From Pseudofrankia asymbiotica (lineage in GTDB: Bacteria > Actinomycetota > Actinomycetes > Frankiales > Frankiaceae), in the NCBI RefSeq assembly GCF_001983105.1, contig NZ_MOMC01000010.1:49231-60880 (forward strand): a DNA stretch of 11,650 nucleotides, in the 5' to 3' direction. A model generated the notes under the pieces. That model had not been told where the DNA came from. It made no database searches and was given only the letters and a program-made list of their open reading frames with translations. Made by a program: the position numbers and the translations under genes. Of this stretch, positions 7,830 through 11,650 are shown piece after piece (position 1 is the stretch's first letter; every line of letters starts with the position of its first letter).

Positions 7830-9119
7830 GTGTCCTGGTCCGACCGGTTCGAGGCGCTGCGCGTCGACACCACGCCGCTGCGCACCTCGCGTGACTTCCG
7901 CCTGCTGCTGATGGCCGGCACCGTCTTCTACCTCGGCGGCATGGTCACCTACGTCGCCGTTCCGTACCAGCTTTACGCCCTGACCCATTCCAACGCCATG
8001 GTCGGCGCCGTCGGCGCGGCGGAGCTCCTTCCCCTGCTCGTCTTCGGCCTGTACGGCGGGGCGCTGGCCGACCACGTCGACCGCCGCCGCCTCCTGGTGC
8101 TGACCGGGCTCGCGCAGGCGGCCGTCACGGCGGTGCTCGCGGCCAACGCCTTCCAGCACCAGCCGAGCACGTGGGTGATCTTCGTGGCGGCCGCGGCGCT
8201 GGCGAGCACGAGCAGCCTGCAGCGGCCCTCCCGTGAGGCGCTGTTCCCGCGCACGGTCGCCCACGAGGAACTGCCCGCGGCGAGCGCGCTCGACAGCATG
8301 GGCCTGCTGGCCGGCAGGCTCGCCGGCCCGGCCCTCGGCGGCCTCCTGGTGGCGTACGCGGGCGTCGGCTGGTGCTTCGTGATCGACGTGTGCGGCCTGC
8401 TCGTCGCCAGCCTGCTGTACACGGTGATGCGCCGCTACCCGCACCGGGTCGAGACCACACCGCCGAGCCTGGCCGCGGTCGCAGAGGGCCTGCGGTACGC
8501 CCTGTCCCGTCGTGACCTGGTCGGTACCTACCTGGTCGACATCGCCGCGATGCTGCTCGCGATGCCAGTGGTGCTCTTCCCCGCGCTGGCGGAGCGGACC
8601 TTCCACCAGCCGCAGCTGCTCGGCCTGCTCTACTCCGCCGAGACGGTCGGGGCGCTGGTGGCGACGGCGCTGTCCGGCTGGACCAGCCGGGTGCGCCGTC
8701 ACGGCCGCGCGATCGCGGCTGCCGCGGCGGTGTACGGGCTGTGCGTCGCGCTGGCGGGCGTGCTGCCGGCACTGTGGCTGGTGGCGTGTGCCCTGGCCGC
8801 GGCCGGTGCCGCCGACATGATCTCCGGCGTCTTCCGCTCGACCATCTGGAACCAGACCATCCCGGAGACGATGCGCGGCCGGCTGGCCGGCATCGAGCTG
8901 CTCTCCTACTCCCTCGGCCCGCTCGGCGGGCAGGTGCGTGCCGGCGTCACCGCCGACCTGTGGAGCGTCCGCGGGAGCATCACCTCCGGCGGCCTGGCCT
9001 GCGTCGTCGGTGTCGGCGCGACGGCGGCCTGGCTGCGCGACTTCTGGTCCTACGACGCGCGCACCGACCGGCACGCCGTCGCCGAGCGCGCGACCCGCGC
9101 CGCCGCCGGGGACCGGTGA
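7830..9119 (+). CDS. MFS transporter, DHA3 / EntS-like exporter
   Basis: A 429-aa integral membrane protein of the MFS_3 (enterobactin-exporter-like, DHA3) type, which exports siderophores, drugs or other small molecules by proton antiport. The opening DTTPLRTSRDFRLLLMAGTV is typical of this group. The MFS loop 2-3 motif appears as GGALADHVDRRR (76-87). The matching later motif region includes RSTIWNQTIPETMRGRLAGIE. Hydrophobic segments are spread through to about residue 400, consistent with roughly 12 membrane helices, and a short charged tail follows. I chose GTG 7830: it has GCGAGGA with a 9-base gap, the conserved family N-terminus begins there, and further upstream the frame runs through the 13-bp repeat array. 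It is divergent from the SARP-like regulator, which may control it. Confidence 0.93.
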   Translation: MSWSDRFEALRVDTTPLRTSRDFRLLLMAGTVFYLGGMVTYVAVPYQLYALTHSNAMVGAVGAAELLPLLVFGLYGGALADHVDRRRLLVLTGLAQAAVTAVLAANAFQHQPSTWVIFVAAAALASTSSLQRPSREALFPRTVAHEELPAASALDSMGLLAGRLAGPALGGLLVAYAGVGWCFVIDVCGLLVASLLYTVMRRYPHRVETTPPSLAAVAEGLRYALSRRDLVGTYLVDIAAMLLAMPVVLFPALAERTFHQPQLLGLLYSAETVGALVATALSGWTSRVRRHGRAIAAAAAVYGLCVALAGVLPALWLVACALAAAGAADMISGVFRSTIWNQTIPETMRGRLAGIELLSYSLGPLGGQVRAGVTADLWSVRGSITSGGLACVVGVGATAAWLRDFWSYDARTDRHAVAERATRAAAGDR

Positions 9120-9181
9120 GGTCGCCCGCGACGTCGCTCGGCGCCCGCGACGACACGGGCGGGACGGTCGGCCGGCGGCCT

Positions 9182-9277
9182 GGCCAGCGCCAGGTCCATC
9201 CCGGCGCTCACCCCGGCGGAGGTCGAGACCCGGCCGGACCGGATGAGGATCGGGCCCGGGTCGACGGCTCGTGATCG
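9182..9277 (-). pseudogene. Remnant of a DJ-1/PfpI (GlxA-like) domain gene
   Basis: Reading the minus strand from 9277 down gives about 32 residues. They begin RSRAVDPGPILIRSGRV and continue into TSAGVSAGMDLALA. The VDPxPIxxRxGRVxTSAGVxAGxDLALA pattern is characteristic of the C-terminal part of DJ-1/PfpI domains, as in GlxA-like AraC regulators and isonitrile-hydratase-like proteins. An in-frame TGA lies immediately upstream (9278-9280), and beyond residue LALA the frame degrades into Arg/Pro-rich sequence running toward the exporter 3' end. No intact gene can be built, so this is read as a fossil. Nearby frames show weaker echoes of the preceding GRRAT-like segment (about 9285-9320). The family assignment rests on motif recall. 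Confidence 0.5.
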
Positions 9278-9392
9278 TCATGTGGGTACGCGGACCGGTG
9301 TCCCGTCGCCCGTCTGGTGGCGTTCGCGCATACCCGGCGCGTGACCAATCTGGCTTCTCGGCCGCGGGACCCGGCGAAGATCGCTGCGTGGG

Positions 9393-9398
9393 TATGCT
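9393..9398 (+). promoter_or_regulatory. Candidate -10 box for leaderless LtrA transcript
   Basis: TATGCT fits the actinobacterial TANNNT -10 consensus and ends 7 bases before ATG 9406, so transcription would begin at the A of the start codon. No convincing -35 box is seen at the expected distance. The same geometry recurs before the GNAT gene (11334-11339). Confidence 0.45.
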
Positions 9399-9405
9399 CG
9401 GCCGC

Positions 9406-10755
9406 ATGGGGCATGACCCGGTTTCGGGGGCACCGTCGTCGGCGGATCCGGACTCGCGGCCACCGTCCCCCTCATGGGCGGAGCCGGTCGGGTCGGGCGA
9501 GCCGGACGCGCGGCTCGCCCCTGGCCCGGGGAGCGGCGAGGAACCCGTCGGCGACGCGGCGGTCCCGAGACCGCGGGTTCCGGTGGGGACCACCGGGCTG
9601 GTCGTCCCGGACATCCGGCTGATCCGCAGGCGGACCGGCGGGGAGCAGCGGGCGACGTTCTTCGAGCTGTTCTTCGACCTCGTGTACGTCTTCGCGATCA
9701 CGCAGCTCTCGCACTACGTGCTCGCGGACCTGAGCTGGGCGGGCGCCGGCCGGGCCGCCTTCCTGCTGGTCGTCGTCTGCTGGGCGTGGAACTACACGAC
9801 CTGGATGGCGAACTGGTTCGACCCGGACACGGTCGCCGTCCGGCTGGTGCTGGTGTTCGTCATGCTGGCGAGCCTGCTGATGGCGGTCGCGGTTCCGGAC
9901 GCCTTCGGCGAGCGCGGGCTCCTGTTCGCGGCCAGTTACGTGGCACTGCAGATCGGGCGCAACGCCTTCGTCGTCGCGGTCACCCCGGCCGGTGCGTTCC
10001 ACCGCAACTTCGTGCAGATCCTGTCCTGGAGCGTGCTGTCCGCGCCGCTCTGGATCGCGGGGGGACTGGTCGACGGCGAGGCGCGCTGGGCGCCATGGGG
10101 AGCGGCGCTCCTGGTGGACCTGGTCGCGCCCCTCGTCCAGTACTGGATTCCCCGGATGGGGCAGGCGCCCGCCACCGAGTGGCAGGTCGACGGCAACCAC
10201 TTCGCCGAGCGCTTCCAGCTGTTCGTCATCATCGCCCTCGGGGAGAGCATCGTCCTCGCCGGCGTGACCGCGTCCGAGTCGGATCTCACCGCCGCGGTCG
10301 TCGTCGCGCTCGGCGTCGCCTTCCTCCTGTCGACGGCGCTGTGGTGGCTGTACTTCGGCCAGGTCGCCGAAGCCGTGGCGCGGCGGATCGCCCAGTGCGC
10401 GCCGACCGAGGCCGGCCGGCTCGGCCGGGACGTCTACACCTACCTGCACCTGCCGATCATCGCCGGTATCGTGCTCTCCGCCGTCGGCCTCGAGCTGGTG
10501 ATCGCCCACCCTCACGACGAGCTGCACCTGGCGGGCGCTCTGGTGACCTGCGGCGGGCCGGCCCTGTTCCTCGCCGGCCTGGCCGCCTGCTGCGCGCGGG
10601 TCCGCCGCCGCCAGGCCTGGTGGCCGCTCGCGGTGGCGGTCGTCGTGATCGGCTGTGCGCCCCTCGTCGCCGGCGTCCCAAGCCTGGCGGCCGCGGGAGG
10701 CCTCACCGCCGTTCTGATCGGCGCCGCGGTGGTCGAGCAGACCCGCCCGGACTGA
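9406..10755 (+). CDS. LtrA family (low-temperature requirement A) membrane protein
   Basis: With the ATG at 9406 the protein has 449 residues. The family signature is clear: ATFFELFFDLVYVFAITQ at 83-100, preceded by the GGEQR stretch. Conserved loops follow, including WNYTTWMANWFDPD, GNHFAERFQLFVIIALGESI and LHLPIIAGIVLSAVG, between about ten or more hydrophobic helices. Known for the family: the name comes from a Listeria gene needed for growth in the cold; biochemical function is undefined. Residues 1-65 are Pro/Gly/Ser-rich and probably a disordered cytoplasmic leader. Start choice is uncertain: 9406 is favoured by the -10 box at 9393-9398; ATG 9394 and GTG 9388 (GGCGAAG 8 bases upstream) are in frame, and the frame is open to GTG 9271, but codons before 9390 often end in A or T, unlike a real gene here. 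Confidence 0.9.
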   Translation: MGHDPVSGAPSSADPDSRPPSPSWAEPVGSGEPDARLAPGPGSGEEPVGDAAVPRPRVPVGTTGLVVPDIRLIRRRTGGEQRATFFELFFDLVYVFAITQLSHYVLADLSWAGAGRAAFLLVVVCWAWNYTTWMANWFDPDTVAVRLVLVFVMLASLLMAVAVPDAFGERGLLFAASYVALQIGRNAFVVAVTPAGAFHRNFVQILSWSVLSAPLWIAGGLVDGEARWAPWGAALLVDLVAPLVQYWIPRMGQAPATEWQVDGNHFAERFQLFVIIALGESIVLAGVTASESDLTAAVVVALGVAFLLSTALWWLYFGQVAEAVARRIAQCAPTEAGRLGRDVYTYLHLPIIAGIVLSAVGLELVIAHPHDELHLAGALVTCGGPALFLAGLAACCARVRRRQAWWPLAVAVVVIGCAPLVAGVPSLAAAGGLTAVLIGAAVVEQTRPD

Positions 10756-10795
10756 GCCGGGCCCAGCGGGGCTGGGCCCGGCTCAGTCCGGGCGG
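10743..10795 (+). terminator. 25-bp perfect hairpin spanning the LtrA stop codon
   Basis: The arms 10743-10767 and 10771-10795 are exact reverse complements with a 3-nt loop (ggg). The LtrA stop codon (10753-10755) is inside the left arm, so the last four codons belong to the stem. No T-tract follows. The symmetry means it could stop transcripts from both directions, including those from the facing small gene. Confidence 0.8.
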
Positions 10796-10800
10796 AGACG

Positions 10801-10890
10801 CGCGGACGGTCGGCGCGGGTTCGGCTGATTCCGAGTGAGACCTGTCCGAGCGACACCTGAACGCGTGCCAGCCGGGGCCGACCGTCCGCG
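10801..10890. repeat. 14-bp inverted repeat enclosing a 15-bp tandem duplication
   Basis: cgcggacggtcggc (10801-10814) and gccgaccgtccgcg (10877-10890) are perfect complements 62 bases apart. Between them are two adjacent 15-bp copies, tccgagtgagacctg (10830-10844) and tccgagcgacacctg (10845-10859), identical at 13 of 15 positions. No reading frame explains it. It starts 5 bases after the LtrA hairpin, and the 77 bases beyond it up to the next gene (10891-10967) include a stretch distinctly poorer in G+C. Confidence 0.7.
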
Positions 10891-10967
10891 AACTACTTAG
10901 AACGCGCTTACGTGCTCCACGTTTTCAGTACATGAGCATTTCGGCGCCGGAATCGCGGTGAGAACAC

Positions 10968-11135
10968 TCACCAGCGGTACCAGCGGCCACTTCCGCTGGT
11001 GCTGCCGCTACGCAGGAAGAAACCGAGGACCCAGGCCGCGAAGACCACCAGCGCGACGATCCACAGGGCGTGTACGGCGAATCCCAGCCCGCCGAAGAGC
11101 AGCGCGAGAATCAGGACCGCGACGATCAGAGCCAT
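10968..11135 (-). CDS. Small hydrophobic membrane protein, 55 aa
   Basis: This short gene has a perfect AGGAGG (11141-11146) five bases before ATG 11135 and stops with TGA at 10968-10970. The product begins MALIVAVLILALLFGGLGF, with a second hydrophobic stretch ALWIVALVVFAAWVLGFFL (about residues 23-41). Two transmembrane helices with a short turn (AVH) are thus predicted. It ends in a Gly/Ser-rich tail and the basic aromatic end GRWYRW. Small proteins of this look, usually called just 'hydrophobic protein', are widespread in actinobacteria; no function is established. It lies alone between convergent and divergent neighbours (LtrA facing it, GNAT leaving the other way). The codon use and ribosome site make it a real gene with high confidence. 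Confidence 0.85.
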   Translation of the reverse strand: MALIVAVLILALLFGGLGFAVHALWIVALVVFAAWVLGFFLRSGSTSGSGRWYRW

Positions 11136-11140
11136 AACAG

Positions 11141-11146
11141 CCTCCT
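11141..11146 (-). promoter_or_regulatory. Consensus ribosome binding site of the small membrane protein
   Basis: AGGAGG on the minus strand, five bases from the ATG. It is the only full-consensus Shine-Dalgarno sequence I found before a gene in the window, which suggests efficient translation of the 55-aa protein and fixes its start. Confidence 0.85.
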
Positions 11147-11333
11147 AGATGATGCTGTTCCTGCCATACCCGCCGGTGGCCGTCCTAATCTGGACTTTTC
11201 CTACGAGCAAACGGCGGTGTCCGCGGCGCCCTCCGGCCGGGTGTGATGGCGAGTTGTGTCGTCGGGTCGTGACGCTACGCCACCGTCGGGAGCGGGGCAG
11301 CCCGGTGGCCCGGGCGGCGGCGGCGACGTTCCC

Positions 11334-11339
11334 TAGGGT
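11334..11339 (+). promoter_or_regulatory. Candidate -10 box for leaderless GNAT transcript
   Basis: TAGGGT matches TANNNT and ends 7 bases before ATG 11347, the spacing expected when the transcript starts at the start codon. No clear -35 box is seen. The 7-base gap (cgccacc) has no Shine-Dalgarno sequence, which agrees with leaderless translation, although the AGGG inside the box could itself act as a weak ribosome site. Confidence 0.5.
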
Positions 11340-11346
11340 CGCCACC

Positions 11347-11650
11347 ATGCCGTCACCCAGCCCCGCGCTCGGTCCGCTGCGGCCGACCTACCCCCTCGAG
11401 ACCAAGCGACTGCTGCTGCGCCCGATCGACCCGGTCGGGGATGTCAACGCGATGCACGCCTACCGCTCCCGTGAGGACGTCTGCCGCTACATCCCGCCGG
11501 AGCCGATGAACCGGGAGCAGATCGCCGAGCGACTCGCCAACCCGGACCTCGTCCGGTCGGAGCTGGAGCGGGAGGGGCAGATGCTCGCCCTCGCCGTCGT
11601 GCTCCGGGAGACGGGGGAGCTCATCGGCGATCTGGTCGTCTTCTGGCGCA
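11347..11650 (+). CDS. GNAT-family N-acetyltransferase, N-terminal part (cut by right edge)
   Basis: The first 101 residues of an acetyltransferase of the RimJ/RimL-like Acetyltransf_3 group. LETKRLLLRPID (17-28) is the usual first strand. AYRSREDVCRYIPPEPMNREQIAERL is the helical region following it. LALAVVLRETGELIGDLVVFW is the strand-turn-strand leading to the acetyl-CoA site, which lies beyond the window. Members transfer acetyl groups from acetyl-CoA to protein N-termini, antibiotics or small amines; the acceptor cannot be predicted. The start ATG 11347 is supported by the -10 box 7 bases upstream and by the conserved N-terminus beginning about 16 residues later. The 200 bp before it to the small membrane gene contain no gene. 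Confidence 0.9.
   Translation, partial: MPSPSPALGPLRPTYPLETKRLLLRPIDPVGDVNAMHAYRSREDVCRYIPPEPMNREQIAERLANPDLVRSELEREGQMLALAVVLRETGELIGDLVVFWR

Noticed and set aside
7551..9701. Long open frame on the minus strand opposite the exporter and the LtrA N-terminus
   Set aside because: Low-complexity Arg/Gly/Asp-rich product spanning two genes and their intergenic regions, with no domain; an antisense shadow.
10910..10925. Small acgtg-ctc-cacgt hairpin followed by TTTT, like a rho-independent terminator on the plus strand
   Set aside because: Only a 5-bp stem, no plus-strand gene immediately before it, and the 25-bp hairpin at the LtrA stop is a far better terminator.
11166..11171. GGGTAT on the minus strand as a SigB-type -10 box for the small membrane protein
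   Set aside because: The distance to the start is reasonable, but no GTTT-like -35 box lies at the right spacing (the nearest GTTT is about 37 bases away).
11145..11348. 67-aa open frame on the minus strand between the small gene and GNAT
   Set aside because: No ribosome site, no domain, and it occupies what should be promoter DNA for two divergent genes.

Overview
The window is very GC-rich DNA with dense, strongly GC3-biased genes. It has AGGAGG-type ribosome sites, TANNNT boxes placed exactly for leaderless start codons, and a SARP/BTAD-type giant regulator. Together these point to a filamentous or soil actinobacterium; a Frankia-like genome is my guess from style only, not a demonstrated assignment. 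The content is chromosomal accessory/metabolic. I see no rRNA, tRNA, CRISPR array, insertion sequence or phage gene.

Layout. 1-292 (+) is the C-terminal end of a receiver-domain protein. It converges on a minus-strand block, and two hairpins fill the gap. Read in the direction of transcription, the minus-strand block (7554 down to 409) is: a 1012-aa SARP-like wHTH-BTAD-ATPase regulator, a BBE-type FAD-dependent oxidoreductase, an NmrA-like NAD(P)-binding protein overlapping it by 4 bp (ATGA), and, after two hairpins, an amidase-signature hydrolase. A 275-bp divergent intergenic region with a 13-bp x5 direct-repeat array separates the regulator from a plus-strand MFS (DHA3/EntS-like) exporter (7830-9119). 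A 286-bp gap follows; it carries a decayed scrap of a DJ-1/PfpI-type gene on the minus strand. Then come an LtrA-family membrane protein (9406-10755) ending inside a 25-bp perfect hairpin, a 55-aa hydrophobic membrane protein on the minus strand (10968-11135), and the start of a GNAT acetyltransferase that runs off the right edge.

How the genes may work together. The regulator, the two redox enzymes and the divergent exporter form a plausible small-molecule modification/export cassette under one ATP-responsive activator; this is inference from gene order. The product is unknown and no core biosynthetic enzyme is present in the window.

The most unusual signal is structural. Four unrelated tandem repeats lie within about 8 kb: 21 bp x4 and 18 bp x6, both in frame inside proteins, and 13 bp x5 and 15 bp x2 in intergenic DNA. 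The 21-bp array has extended an oxidase C-terminus by heptads copied from its own natural end, and the 18-bp array has put a hexapeptide-repeat insertion into the BTAD region of the regulator. I do not see evidence for a complete new defence or mobile system here.
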